Notes: a model not told the origin generated them from the sequence alone. Counted from the first letter of the stretch, positions 8,777 to 17,553 are shown. The stretch: 64,000 nucleotides of DNA from Haloimpatiens massiliensis (GCF_900184255.1 NZ_LT854640.1:1211422-1275421); one strand, 5' to 3'. Program-made: numbers and translations.

Positions 8777-10764
8777 AGATTCCCTCCTTTCAATATCTTT
8801 TGAATTTCGCAATTTTCTACTTTCTGTATATTAAATATAATAATCAAAATTTCAAATATCAATATTACAATTCCACCCAAAGCCAGATAATAAGCTTTCT
8901 GAGTTTTCATTATTATATTTAAAATAACAGCTGTTAATATACTCATCATAGTAGTTACAACCGTCATCATAATAATTTTTCTATTTTTTTCTAAAATACT
9001 GTATCCAACAATTTTCTTAATAGAAAGCTCAATAGCATTAATTTTATACTCCATTTTAATAATCCAATTAATCACTATAATTTCTAAAAGTAAAACCAAA
9101 ATGCTAAATACTAAATTAATATATAAAATTCTTTTAGCTATCTTCCACATATTTTCATACTTTTCTAATGCATTTATTTTATAGATATTTTGACCTACTA
9201 GATTATGTTTCTCTAAAAATTTATTAAATTTATATATATCATCATTAGATGATATTTTATATATAACATCATCTAATTCATTTAGTGTTTCTCTATATTC
9301 ATCATCATTTTCACTTTTGATTCTATGGACTTCCATATTATTGTAAATAATAACAGGATTTTTAATTAAATCACTTCCGTATACATTATCCTCATCCATT
9401 CCAACTATATGGATATTATCATCATAATATATAACTTCATACTTGTAATAAAAATCAGCATCTCCACCTGAATAATTTATACTCCCTTTTATTTTATCAA
9501 TAATACAAGGATCATCTTTCATTTTACTAGGTAATATAAAATAGTATTCTTTATCTAAATTTAAATTATTAAGTTCAGTTATTTTTCTTTTTAAATAATT
9601 TAAAGCATTTCTATTTGCATAAATAGATTTTATTTCAAAAAAATCAGAAATATCCTTTAAGGCAATTGAATTAAATTGGTTAAAAAATTCCGTATAAAAT
9701 TTCCATTGTACAGCCATAGATTCATCTAATCTATCATCTATAGTTCCATCACTATTTCTAACTGGTTTATATAAAAATTCTATGTGGTAGTAATCCTTAT
9801 GGTTTGTAAAAAAGTTTTTTTGTTTACAAAAACTATAAGACTCAAAAATAAACGCTATATTACTGGATATTATAAAAATTGTAACAATGGTTGTTATTAA
9901 TTTTAAACCATAATTAATTGATAATAAATTTCTAGAGCTTTTTCCATTAGAGAAAGCCTCCTTTACATCATAAAAATATAAATTTAAATATAACAATCCA
10001 TTGATAATAAGTAATGCACCAAATAATATAATTGAAATTTTGAAATTAAAAAAAACATAAGTATATCTAGATAAAATAAATACTATTAATAAAAAAGAAG
10101 CTATAAATACAAAAGAGTCTAAAAGGATATTTTGAATTATGATTTTACTTATTCTTTCACCCATAGTTATTTTAATGACATCTTCTTTTTTTTGTGAAAT
10201 AGTATCATAAAAAGATAGTAATAAAATAATGCTAATGGAAAGTATCCATATAAAAATGGTATTCTTTTTTGACTCTTTATCCAGATAACCCTTTTTAGGA
10301 TGATTTCCTGCATACTTATTAATTAAATCCATTTTAAATTTATGAACTTTTTCACCACTACCTATAACATAATATTCATTTTGATTTTTAATATCAGCTA
10401 TATCTTGAATATTGCTAAACTTAAAATCAATACTTCCCAAAAAAAGGCTTGTATACTTCTTTTCAAATATATTCGAATTTTTATTTATGCATTTTTCTAC
10501 TCCTGGAGTTCCATAAATATTATATTGAACAGAAGAGGTATTTACCCCTGAATTTATAAAAGTAAATACCTCAACTTCATTACAAGCTGCTGAATCAACT
10601 ATATCCTTAATCATTTCTTCACTTTTTATACCATCTTGTAAATATAATGTAGTACTCCAATATTGAGTATAAAAATTGTCTAAATGAAAAATATGGCTTT
10701 CTCCTATAATTAAAAGAGCTATAAATATAATACAAAAACTAATAATATACTTAATCTTTTTCAA
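8773..10764 (-). CDS. Bacteriocin-associated integral membrane protein (lactococcin 972 type)
   Basis: 663 aa. One membrane segment at the N-terminus (about 6-24) is followed by an outside domain, then a group of segments around residues 170-310 (WILSISIILLLSFYD, SFVFIASFLLIVFIL, LFGALLIINGLLYLNLYFY, LITTIVTIFIISSNIAFIF), a second outside domain of about 200 residues, and a C-terminal group. This split layout fits the large permease-like protein found with lactococcin-972-like bacteriocins and FtsX/MacB-type permeases. It starts at TTG 10764 behind GGAGG. An ABC ATPase follows with a four-base overlap. Family assignment is by layout and context and needs a profile search. Confidence 0.8.
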   Translation of the reverse strand: MKKIKYIISFCIIFIALLIIGESHIFHLDNFYTQYWSTTLYLQDGIKSEEMIKDIVDSAACNEVEVFTFINSGVNTSSVQYNIYGTPGVEKCINKNSNIFEKKYTSLFLGSIDFKFSNIQDIADIKNQNEYYVIGSGEKVHKFKMDLINKYAGNHPKKGYLDKESKKNTIFIWILSISIILLLSFYDTISQKKEDVIKITMGERISKIIIQNILLDSFVFIASFLLIVFILSRYTYVFFNFKISIILFGALLIINGLLYLNLYFYDVKEAFSNGKSSRNLLSINYGLKLITTIVTIFIISSNIAFIFESYSFCKQKNFFTNHKDYYHIEFLYKPVRNSDGTIDDRLDESMAVQWKFYTEFFNQFNSIALKDISDFFEIKSIYANRNALNYLKRKITELNNLNLDKEYYFILPSKMKDDPCIIDKIKGSINYSGGDADFYYKYEVIYYDDNIHIVGMDEDNVYGSDLIKNPVIIYNNMEVHRIKSENDDEYRETLNELDDVIYKISSNDDIYKFNKFLEKHNLVGQNIYKINALEKYENMWKIAKRILYINLVFSILVLLLEIIVINWIIKMEYKINAIELSIKKIVGYSILEKNRKIIMMTVVTTMMSILTAVILNIIMKTQKAYYLALGGIVILIFEILIIIFNIQKVENCEIQKILKGGNL

Positions 10765-10857
10765 AAAAAAATTCCTCCATATTGTTAATTCTTACATTTC
10801 TATTTAAATAAAAATTAGTAAACAAAAAATTTTTACTATATCCTAACAATAAAATAT

Positions 10858-10864
10858 TAAATTA
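10858..10864. repeat. Target-site duplication, left copy (TAAATTA)
   Basis: The 7-base 'taaatta' directly outside the left end of the IS matches 12034-12040 outside the right end. This is a direct sign of transposition and lies in the sense expected for an IS982-family insertion. Confidence 0.8.
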
Positions 10865-12033
10865 ACTCGTTGTGCTAATTTAAATTAATTTCATTAATAT
10901 TGATTACTAGGATTTATTTACCAATAAAATAATGCGTAGAATATCCATAGGTTGTTTTAATATAATTTGTATAATTTATCCAAAAATCAATTCTTTGATT
11001 TTTAAGATATCAATACTTTTTCTTAGAATTTTATTTATGAAGAAACAAATATTATGAGCTAGTATTTTAGTTTGAATTCTAGTTATTAATCCCCAGCGAG
11101 ATTTAGCTAATACTTTAGATATATTTAATTGCTCTGAAAGCTGGGAGTTGACCGTTTCAGTAAGCATACGTTTTTTGAATATTAATCGTCTTACCGATTT
11201 ATGAAGTTGGATTTTACTATTACTTCTTTTCATAGATATTAGGTTTATATCACGTTCTTTCTTTAATTCTAAAGAAAGATTATTACCTATATATCCTTTA
11301 TCACCAATTATAGTTAAACTAAAAGTTTTATTGGTTAACTCCCATAAACCTTCTCTATCATCTATATTGGCTGAAGTTACTGTAAAATCTGTAATATATC
11401 CATCAATTGAAATTAATGAGTGTAATTTAAAGCCATAATAAGTTTCTTTTTTAGATGCACACCTTCCATATGAAGCATAGCATCTAAATGTTTTGTGAAA
11501 ATGAGCTCTACCAAATTTACATGCATAAATAGGCATGCTATCTATAATTCTAAAGTAATCTTCAGTATATCCAAGAATACTTGTTAACGTATTTCTTATA
11601 CTTTCTATTACTTTCATAAGAGCTCTTCGTGTTCGGTTAAAACGACTTCTATTGCAAAATCTAGGGAATAAATCTTTAAAATTATTCTTGCAATAACTAA
11701 CCCAAGATTTTTCAGAATCAATGGACATAAGTTCACCAACTAGTGATATGGAAATTATTTCACTATCACTCATAATAGCGGTCTTAACGTTTCTACGATT
11801 TTTAATATGTGCTGGAGTTATATCTTGGTAAACATCATCAATTATAACAAAAACGACAGTTATAAAATCTTTTAAATTTTCTATAACTGTGATACAATCT
11901 TGTTTGTAAAGCTATAGCATATATGTGTACCTCCTTCATTAAATTGGTCGTGCTTTTTAATGATAGGTTAGCATATTATGCTAGAGTTTTTCTATTTGTA
12001 AATAATGCTAGTAATTTAACTAGCACAACGAGT
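10865..12033 (-). mobile_element. IS982-family insertion sequence, 1169 bp
   Basis: It is bounded by inverted ends 'actcgttgtgcta' (10865-10877) and its complement 'tagcacaacgagt' (12021-12033). It is flanked by a 7-base direct repeat and carries one transposase-type frame on the minus strand. Restoring the target joins the bacteriocin stop codon to the ~94-bp spacer before the membrane protein gene, showing that the IS split an older operon. The transposase is disrupted by an early stop codon, so the copy is probably not autonomous. Confidence 0.88.
10976..11920 (-). pseudogene. IS982-family transposase with an amber stop at codon 3
   Basis: Starting from ATG at 11920, preceded by AGGAGG nine bases upstream, the frame reads Met-Leu-stop (TAG at 11912-11914). 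It then runs uninterrupted for 311 more codons to 10976. The part after the stop has IS982 features: an N-terminal helix region (ENLKDFITVVFVIIDDVYQ), RRNVKTAIMSDSEII, then DDE residues in IIDSMPIYA, IIGDKGYIGN and TETVNSQL. The next in-frame ATG is at 11773, 49 codons on, and no GTG or TTG occurs before it, so only a 265-aa truncated protein could be made. Confidence 0.85.
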
Positions 12034-12040
12034 TAAATTA
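12034..12040. repeat. Target-site duplication, right copy, overlapping the bacteriocin stop codon
   Basis: 'taaatta' matches 10858-10864. Its last three bases are the complement of the TAA stop codon of the bacteriocin gene (12038-12040), so the IS inserted without changing the protein. Confidence 0.8.
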
Positions 12041-12382
12041 AAAATAATATACTATTCCGTAAAGGATTCTTGAACCCTTATGTCTGACTTCTATTTTTGC
12101 CCACTTACCTGCTTTTGCACTAGCACTATGTGAACCATTTCCATTAACAAGTGCTGCCTTATGGTATAATGAATTATGCTTTGCATGTACATAATCTTCA
12201 TTTATCCAAGTTGTATTATAGCCATATACAAATGTACAATTTATTCCATCTTTGCATGCTTCCCAAGCTTTGTCAAAAGTATGACCATCACTCCAAACTT
12301 TAATTGATTCACTTGTAGCATATACAGTTGTAGCTAAACCTAACATTATTAAAATAGTTAAAATGCTTATTACTTTTTTCAT
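12038..12382 (-). CDS. Lactococcin 972 family bacteriocin precursor
   Basis: 114 aa. A Sec signal peptide (basic MKK, hydrophobic VISILTILIMLGLATT, likely cut after VYA at residue 22) leaves a ~92-aa secreted product. The mature part has the family pattern: His-rich segment HAKHNSLYHKAALVNGNGSH, then SASAKAGKWAKIEV and an aromatic end (GIVYYF). Two Cys (ACKDGINC) are not typical of lactococcin 972 itself. Lactococcin 972 is known to bind lipid II and block septum formation; that activity here is inferred. The ATG at 12382 follows GAGGTG. The stop codon lies inside the IS target duplication. Confidence 0.88.
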   Translation of the reverse strand: MKKVISILTILIMLGLATTVYATSESIKVWSDGHTFDKAWEACKDGINCTFVYGYNTTWINEDYVHAKHNSLYHKAALVNGNGSHSASAKAGKWAKIEVRHKGSRILYGIVYYF

Positions 12383-12639
12383 ATTTCATCACCTCACTTT
12401 TAATATTTTCTTTAAATTTATAGTTCTATTAACCATAAATTTAAATAAGTTCATTTATATTTATATCTTAGCATTTTAATTTCAATTATTCAACTATTAT
12501 TGATATTTTTTCCAAAAACTCACTCACCAAACACACGATCCTATCTATTTTAGTAGTTTATTAGCTCAAATTTTAATTCATAAGTAACATTAGAACATTA
12601 AAATTAGGAATTAAAAAAATTTTAAAGTATAAAAAACTA
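12383..12639 (-). promoter_or_regulatory. Upstream region of the bacteriocin gene
   Basis: It contains the GAGGTG ribosome site next to 12382 and an inverted pair (AAATTTATGGT ... ACTATAAATTT, about 12413-12443) in the leader. The remainder is AT-rich with no gene. Promoter boxes could not be set with confidence. Confidence 0.35.
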
Positions 12640-12680
12640 AAAGCTTGAATCATTTTACTAAATAAAATCATTCAAGCTTT
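12640..12680. terminator. Strong hairpin downstream of the thiamine operon
   Basis: A 17-bp stem, 'aaagcttgaatcatttt' (12640-12656) with 'aaaatcattcaagcttt' (12664-12680), has one mismatch and a 7-base loop. T-rich bases follow on the minus strand (CTTTTAGTTTTTTA). It separates the thiamine operon from the bacteriocin gene. Confidence 0.7.
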
Positions 12681-12716
12681 ATGCATCTATTCATATTTTT
12701 TTCGTACAAATAAAAG

Positions 12717-12752
12717 GTTTTCCATAGCATAGTGAAGGAAAATCCACCATAC
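12717..12752 (+). repeat. Degenerate arm related to the family 2 element
   Basis: 'ggttttccatagcatagtg' followed by 'aaggaaaatcc' resembles the right arm of the family 2 elements ('gattttctgtagcatagcg' then 'gaggaaaatcatcc', at 17888 and 60160). No second arm or large hairpin is present, so this is a solo remnant or a chance similarity. Confidence 0.4.
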
Positions 12753-12778
12753 CTAGCACTCTAGCACACTGGCACACT

Positions 12779-12805
12779 AAAAATTGTTACCCCGTAACAA
12801 TTTTT
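12779..12805 (-). terminator. Terminator overlapping the tenI stop codon
   Basis: A perfect 12-bp stem 'aaaaattgttac' (12779-12790) / 'gtaacaattttt' (12794-12805) with a 3-base loop contains the tenI stop codon in its stem, and T residues follow on the minus strand. Confidence 0.65.
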
Positions 12806-13392
12806 ATGTTCTCTTTTAATTTTTTCGCACTTATAAAGGGTTCTTCCGATGCCATTATATAAGACATTACCGCCACTCCATCAGCACCATTTTCTATTGT
12901 TTCTTTTGCATTTTCCGGATTTATGCCACCTAATGCTATTATGGGCATAGATACTTTACTTCTCACTTCTTTAATAAAATTAACTCCTTTAGGCTTCAGC
13001 CCCTTCTTGCAATCCGTTAGATAAATGTGGCTGACTAAAATATAATCTACACTTTTTTCCTCACAAATCATAGCTTCTTCTAAACTATGTACTGAAACAC
13101 CTACAAAAACATTTTTGGGTTTTTTATCTAAAAAATCTTTAAATTTCATATGGTACCCGTTTGCTTTTACCGCTTTCATAGCATTGAAGTTCCCATTTAT
13201 TATAAGCTTAACTTTTCTATAACCTATTATTTCTTTTATTTTTTTACCATAACTTATAAGTTCTTGCTCATTTAAATCTTTCTCTCTTAAAATTATAGTA
13301 TCAACTCCACCTTTAATGCTCTCATTTATTACATGAAAGAAATTATGATTTTTTACAAGTTTTCTATTAGTTATTAAATATAATTTAGGCAT
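12787..13392 (-). CDS. tenI: TenI-type thiazole tautomerase (ThiE-like fold)
   Basis: 201-aa TIM-barrel protein of the ThiE/TenI family, starting at the ATG at 13392; the earlier GTG at 13401 is too close to AAAGG. TenI rather than ThiE is preferred because TDCKKGLKPKG replaces the ThiE phosphate-site TxTK motif, SVHSLEEA carries the His region seen in TenI, and the ThiE 'NDR' and 'DGVHLGQ' motifs are missing (LIINGNF, NGYHMKF). TenI aromatises the thiazole product of ThiG. It closes the thiSFGH cluster, 165 bp after thiH. An annotation as thiamine-phosphate synthase would be a family-level alternative. Confidence 0.8.
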   Translation of the reverse strand: MPKLYLITNRKLVKNHNFFHVINESIKGGVDTIILREKDLNEQELISYGKKIKEIIGYRKVKLIINGNFNAMKAVKANGYHMKFKDFLDKKPKNVFVGVSVHSLEEAMICEEKSVDYILVSHIYLTDCKKGLKPKGVNFIKEVRSKVSMPIIALGGINPENAKETIENGADGVAVMSYIMASEEPFISAKKLKENIKIVTG

Positions 13393-13557
13393 ATTAAACA
13401 CAACCTTTTTAATATATAGTCTCTTTCATAATTGATTTTATCATTGAACTCTCCCCACCTGCTCAGCCAAAATGGGATATCATTCCTCAAATTTAAACTA
13501 AAGTATATCTAACTAGGTGAAATAATACATAAACTAAAGTTGAGATTATTCGTTAAA

Positions 13558-14676
13558 TTAGAATTGCATCCAATTCTTAAATATAGGCTCATATCCTCTT
13601 TTTACTATACTGCCCATAACCTGTTCTAAGTTTCTTTTATCTGCTGTATCAAATTGAGGTTCACTTTCATCTTTCAATTCATGTCCACCTACTTCTGTAC
13701 TTGATTCAGCTGACATTTTAGTAACTCCTAAAGGTATTAGATTATCTCTAAACTCTGCCTTTTCTCTAGTGGATACGGTAATTCCTACCCTTGGCATAAG
13801 TATTCTAAGAGCCAATATATACTGTACAATATTTTTATCATTTACTGGGTATACATCCTCAAAAACCCCTGCATGAGGTCTTATTCTAGGAGGCGAAACA
13901 CTAACATCTACATCTGAATACTTATCCTGTAAGTATTTTGCATGTAATCCTGTGGCAAAAGCTTCTCTTCTCCATTCATTTAAACCTAGAAGTGCACCTA
14001 TATTTACAGTTCTCATTTTAGCTATACATCCTTTTTCAGGAGCATCTAATCTAAACTTATAATTTTTCTTAGGACCAGCAATATGGACCCTATCGTATAT
14101 TCTTTCATCATATACTTCTTGGTAAACAGTAAGTCCATCCACCCCTGCTTCTACCACCTGATTATATTCTTCCTGATTTAGTGGGTATATTTCTATAGCT
14201 ACAGATTGAAAATATTTTTTTAAAACTTTAACTGCCTCAACAATATATGATACAGGTGTATCCTTTGGAGATTCTCCCGTCAAAATAAGTATGTGCTTAA
14301 ATCCTTTAGATACTATATTCTTAGCTTCTTTTTCTATCTCATCCATATTCAATTTATTTCTTTTAATACTATTTGCACAGTTAAATCCGCAATAAGCACA
14401 TTTATTTACACAATAATTTGCAAGATATAAAGGTGTAAATAACTCTATTACCTTACCGTAATTCTGCAAAGCTAATGTATGCGCTTTTTGTGCCATTTCC
14501 TCTAAAAATTCTTCTGCCTTTGACGACAACAATGTTAAAAAATCCAATTCACTTATTACGTTTTTACTCAAAACTCTTTTTACATCCAATTCAGTAACAT
14601 TATTAAAGAATTCATCATAATCAAAGTCCTTATATCTAGAATAATAATCATAAAATCTCACTCTATTTACCCCCAT
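13558..14676 (-). CDS. thiH: 2-iminoacetate synthase (tyrosine lyase)
   Basis: Radical SAM enzyme that splits tyrosine to dehydroglycine for thiazole assembly in anaerobes. It is 372 aa. The 4Fe-4S triad CVNKCAYCGFNC is near residue 87. The C-terminal domain (SVSPPRIRPHAGVFEDVYPVN) is typical of ThiH. Its start overlaps the thiG stop by 14 bases, so the two are coupled. Use of ThiH rather than the oxygen-dependent ThiO fits an anaerobe. Confidence 0.96.
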   Translation of the reverse strand: MGVNRVRFYDYYSRYKDFDYDEFFNNVTELDVKRVLSKNVISELDFLTLLSSKAEEFLEEMAQKAHTLALQNYGKVIELFTPLYLANYCVNKCAYCGFNCANSIKRNKLNMDEIEKEAKNIVSKGFKHILILTGESPKDTPVSYIVEAVKVLKKYFQSVAIEIYPLNQEEYNQVVEAGVDGLTVYQEVYDERIYDRVHIAGPKKNYKFRLDAPEKGCIAKMRTVNIGALLGLNEWRREAFATGLHAKYLQDKYSDVDVSVSPPRIRPHAGVFEDVYPVNDKNIVQYILALRILMPRVGITVSTREKAEFRDNLIPLGVTKMSAESSTEVGGHELKDESEPQFDTADKRNLEQVMGSIVKRGYEPIFKNWMQF

Positions 14677-15436
14677 TCAAAAAACCAGTAAGTGGTGAAG
14701 ATGCATTCCCATATTGTGATTGTACACCCATTCTAGCCTCATAAGCCATTCTACCTGACTTAACTCCTAACGAAAAAGCTTCTGCCATTTTAACTGGATC
14801 TTCAGATGTGGCTATAGCTGTGTCTACTAAAACGGCCCCTGCACCCATTTCCATAGCTTGTACTGCATCTGATGGTTTTCCTACACCTGCATCTACTATA
14901 ATAGGAACTTTTATTTCTTCTATAAGTATTCTTATTAATTCACCTGTTCTAATTCCCCTATTACTTCCTATAGGTGCTCCCAATGGCATAACTGCCGCTG
15001 CTCCAACATCTACTAATCTTTTTGCAGCCATCAAATCAGGACTCATATAAGGAAGTACTACAAAGCCTTCTTTACTTAATACTTCTGTAGCTTTAATAGT
15101 TTCTTGATTGTCAGGAAGTAAATATTTATTATCCGATATAACCTCTATTTTAACCCAATTTCCACAGCCCATAGCTTTTCCAAGCCTAGCTATTCTTATA
15201 GCTTCTTCTGCAGTTCTTGCTCCTGAAGTATTAGGAAGTAATATTACATCTTTAGGTATACATTCTATAATATTTTCCCCTCTTGAATTTAAATCTACTC
15301 TTCTTATAGCCGTAGTTACCACTTGAGTTTGTGACTTTTCTATTACTTTAGGTATAACTTTTGTGGAAGGAAACTTTCCAGTTCCAACAAATAATCTACT
15401 TTCTAATTCCACTCCACCTATAATTAATTTTTCCAT
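14663..15436 (-). CDS. thiG: Thiazole synthase
   Basis: Forms thiazole phosphate from deoxyxylulose 5-phosphate, dehydroglycine and ThiS thiocarboxylate. It is 257 aa from the ATG at 15436 (behind GAGGAG); the longer frame to 15472 has no ribosome site. Conserved features are LFVGTGKFPS, the Schiff-base Lys in NWVKIEVI, and PIIVDAGVGKPSDA with AVLVDTAIATSEDP. It lies in the thiSFGH order. Confidence 0.97.
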   Translation of the reverse strand: MEKLIIGGVELESRLFVGTGKFPSTKVIPKVIEKSQTQVVTTAIRRVDLNSRGENIIECIPKDVILLPNTSGARTAEEAIRIARLGKAMGCGNWVKIEVISDNKYLLPDNQETIKATEVLSKEGFVVLPYMSPDLMAAKRLVDVGAAAVMPLGAPIGSNRGIRTGELIRILIEEIKVPIIVDAGVGKPSDAVQAMEMGAGAVLVDTAIATSEDPVKMAEAFSLGVKSGRMAYEARMGVQSQYGNASSPLTGFLNGGK

Positions 15437-15455
15437 AATACACATCTCCTCATAT

Positions 15456-16259
15456 TTAACAATCATTTTCACCTAACAAAATTCTAATTATCATATTTGC
15501 TTGATGATTTGCTGCAATAGCAGTCCTTGGAGCCATAAGTCCACAGCCTATCTTTGCTTCAGATTCTAAGTCTCCTACCATATAAAAATTTTTCATAACT
15601 CTCTTTGTCTTTATTAAATTTGAACTAAAATAACCTGCCATACCCGATGCAGCTACAACAGTTTTTTCTCCGTCCAAAAGTATGGTATTAACTATTTCTG
15701 CCTTGTTAATAGGATTATCCAAAGCTTCTGCCACAATACTTGCATCATCAAAGCATTTAACTACATTGTTTTTATCCAAATATAAATCTTTCGTTACAAC
15801 TTCCACAAAGGGATTTATGTTGCCTATTATAGCTTTTATAGCTTGGGTTTTCTTCATACCTATGTGTTCTATGAAATACTGCTGCCTATTTAAGTTACTA
15901 GGTTCCACCACATCAAAATCTACTAATATAAGTTTACCAATACCCATTCTTGCTAAAGATACGGCTATATTAGATCCTAGTCCCCCAAGCCCTGCTATAC
16001 CAATAGATGCCTTTTTAATTTTTTCATGCACCCCAGGAGTATGTCTGGAAGTTAATAAACATTCAATTTCTTCTTTGTCTGGCATCTGTCCTTTATTTAT
16101 AAAAAATAAATTATCCCCTTCTTTTAGTTCATAATTCTTATCTAAAGGAAATCCATTTAAAATACATATGTCTCCTTTATAATTAAATATCTTTTTTAAT
16201 TCAAAAGCTGTAATATTTTCATGAACTTCAATTTTCCTTCCATTAAAAAAAATCTTCAA
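15456..16259 (-). CDS. thiF: ThiF, ThiS adenylyltransferase, with an N-terminal ThiS-like domain
   Basis: Activates the C-terminus of ThiS for sulfur loading. It is 267 aa. Residues 1-65 look like a ubiquitin-like ThiS domain (MKIFFNGRKIEVHENITAF), without a terminal Gly-Gly. The E1-like Rossmann domain follows: GIAGLGGLGSNIAVSLARMG, then DVVEPSNLNRQQYF. It begins two bases after thiS ends and ends 19 bases before thiG. The N-terminal domain is seen in the type 2 ThiF family. Confidence 0.94.
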   Translation of the reverse strand: MKIFFNGRKIEVHENITAFELKKIFNYKGDICILNGFPLDKNYELKEGDNLFFINKGQMPDKEEIECLLTSRHTPGVHEKIKKASIGIAGLGGLGSNIAVSLARMGIGKLILVDFDVVEPSNLNRQQYFIEHIGMKKTQAIKAIIGNINPFVEVVTKDLYLDKNNVVKCFDDASIVAEALDNPINKAEIVNTILLDGEKTVVAASGMAGYFSSNLIKTKRVMKNFYMVGDLESEAKIGCGLMAPRTAIAANHQANMIIRILLGENDC

Positions 16260-16261
16260 TT

Positions 16262-16456
16262 TTAACCCCCACCTACAAAAGCTACAATTTCAACTTTATC
16301 TTCTTTGCTTAATATCCTATCTTTAAACTTATCTCTGTCCAATATCTCCATGTTTATTTCTACAACAACTTTTTCCCTGGAAATATTCAGTTCTTCAAGC
16401 ATTTTTTCCACTGTAATGCCTTGCTTAAAATCCAGTTCTTTTCCATTTACTATCAT
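16262..16456 (-). CDS. thiS: ThiS, sulfur carrier protein
   Basis: 64-aa ubiquitin-like carrier ending VAFVGGG, with the C-terminal Gly-Gly that becomes the thiocarboxylate. The ATG at 16456 follows TAGGAGG. The frame continues upstream to 16528, but that part overlaps the leader terminator and is not translated. It is the first gene of the TPP-controlled operon. Confidence 0.95.
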   Translation of the reverse strand: MIVNGKELDFKQGITVEKMLEELNISREKVVVEINMEILDRDKFKDRILSKEDKVEIVAFVGGG

Positions 16457-16510
16457 TTTTACACCTCCTACCGCTTCAATATATTTAGCCTTTGTATCTC
16501 TTTTTTTATA

Positions 16511-16547
16511 AAACAAAAAAAGATACAAATCCGCAGGAAATGTATCT
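16511..16547 (-). terminator. Leader terminator of the TPP riboswitch
   Basis: 'agataca' (16521-16527) pairs with 'tgtatct' (16541-16547), and a run of T follows on the minus strand (16511-16520). It lies between the riboswitch and thiS, which fits TPP-triggered termination. Confidence 0.85.
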
Positions 16548-16562
16548 AAAATACCTCAATAA

Positions 16563-16655
16563 AAGCATTCCCTACGTTGGTTCTAACCAAATCAGGTTCC
16601 TAGGGTCAGAGATAACATCTCTTTCTCAGCCTGTCATTACAGGATCCCCTTGCTT
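16563..16655 (-). promoter_or_regulatory. TPP riboswitch (THI element)
   Basis: Read on the minus strand, it has the THI core: GGGGATCC, then GACAGGCTGAGA, CCCTAGGAACCTGA and GCGTAGGGAA in the form 'ACGTAGGGAATGCTT'. The closing stem pairs AAGCA (16651-16655) with TGCTT (16563-16567). It controls thiS-thiF-thiG-thiH-tenI through the terminator at 16511-16547. Confidence 0.95.
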
Positions 16656-16788
16656 GCATATTAAATTTTACATATATATCATAACACTTTTTTCTATTTA
16701 GGTAAATAAAATTATTGTAAATGTTGAATTATAATAGATAACCTTGATATAATTGCATTTGCATATAGTATAGAAAAGGGGTGATATA

Positions 16789-17553
16789 ATGAATAAATCA
16801 AGTATAAACAAATCAAAGCTTTTCTTCATGGGGTTAGAAAGCAGATTTTAAGAAAACTCTTCTATATTTAAAAAAATAAGTACAAATTTTAAAACTGGTT
16901 TAAAAGAATTTAAAGGCCTAGGCATTTATAAGGATAATAAAATTCAATATAATTTCAACGGAATTACAAAACTTCAAAGTTTAAAGAAAATTTTACAGAA
17001 CATATGTGTAGATGCTGAAAGCTATGAAGCTCTAGAATTTATATATAGCGAGAGAGGCACAAATATACTAATATCTGCTGACCATAAAAATGTAACCATG
17101 AAAAATATAGAAGTTAATGAATCTTCTAAAGAACCTAATACTAGAACTAAGGTTTCTAAAAAAGATTCCTGCTCAGAACATCACGGTTTCCAAGGAACTT
17201 CAACGTTTTTAAATAGAGACTATTATATTAAAGTTGGAAAAGCAGATAGTTTATTAAAAGAAATAAATATAATGACAAAAGACAGCAAAATTAAAAATGA
17301 CAAAATAAGAAAATATAATCAAATAGATCACTATGTTGAACTTTTAGATAGTATATTTGATAAACTAGATAGGAATAACAAAAAAGGTATCACTATATTA
17401 GACTGCGGCTGCGGTAAATCCTACTTATCCTTTGTATTAAATTACTATTTAACTGAAGTAAAAAAATTAAAATGTCATTTCATAGGACTTGATTATTCTA
17501 AAAAGGATGATTTTCCTCCACTACGTTACGGAAAATCTTTAATTTATAAATAG
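16789..17553 (+). pseudogene. Broken class I SAM-dependent methyltransferase gene
   Basis: From the ATG at 16789 the frame reads 20 codons, then TAA at 16849-16851, then stays open in the same frame to 17553. A Met at 17098 lets the last 151 codons stand alone. The frame has the SAM-binding motif TILDCGCGKSYLSFVLNYYL near its end, then HFIGLDYS. At about 17502 it runs into the family 2 repeat, so the last residues (KDDFPPLRYGKSLIYK) are repeat-encoded and the rest of the methyltransferase domain is absent. Two lesions indicate a dead gene. Confidence 0.85.

Noticed and set aside
12787..13392. Naming the gene thiE
   Set aside because: Key ThiE substrate motifs are replaced, and TDCKKG and SVHSLEEA fit TenI better.
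16492..16701. 69-codon plus-strand frame
   Set aside because: Covers the TPP riboswitch and its terminator on the other strand; not a gene.
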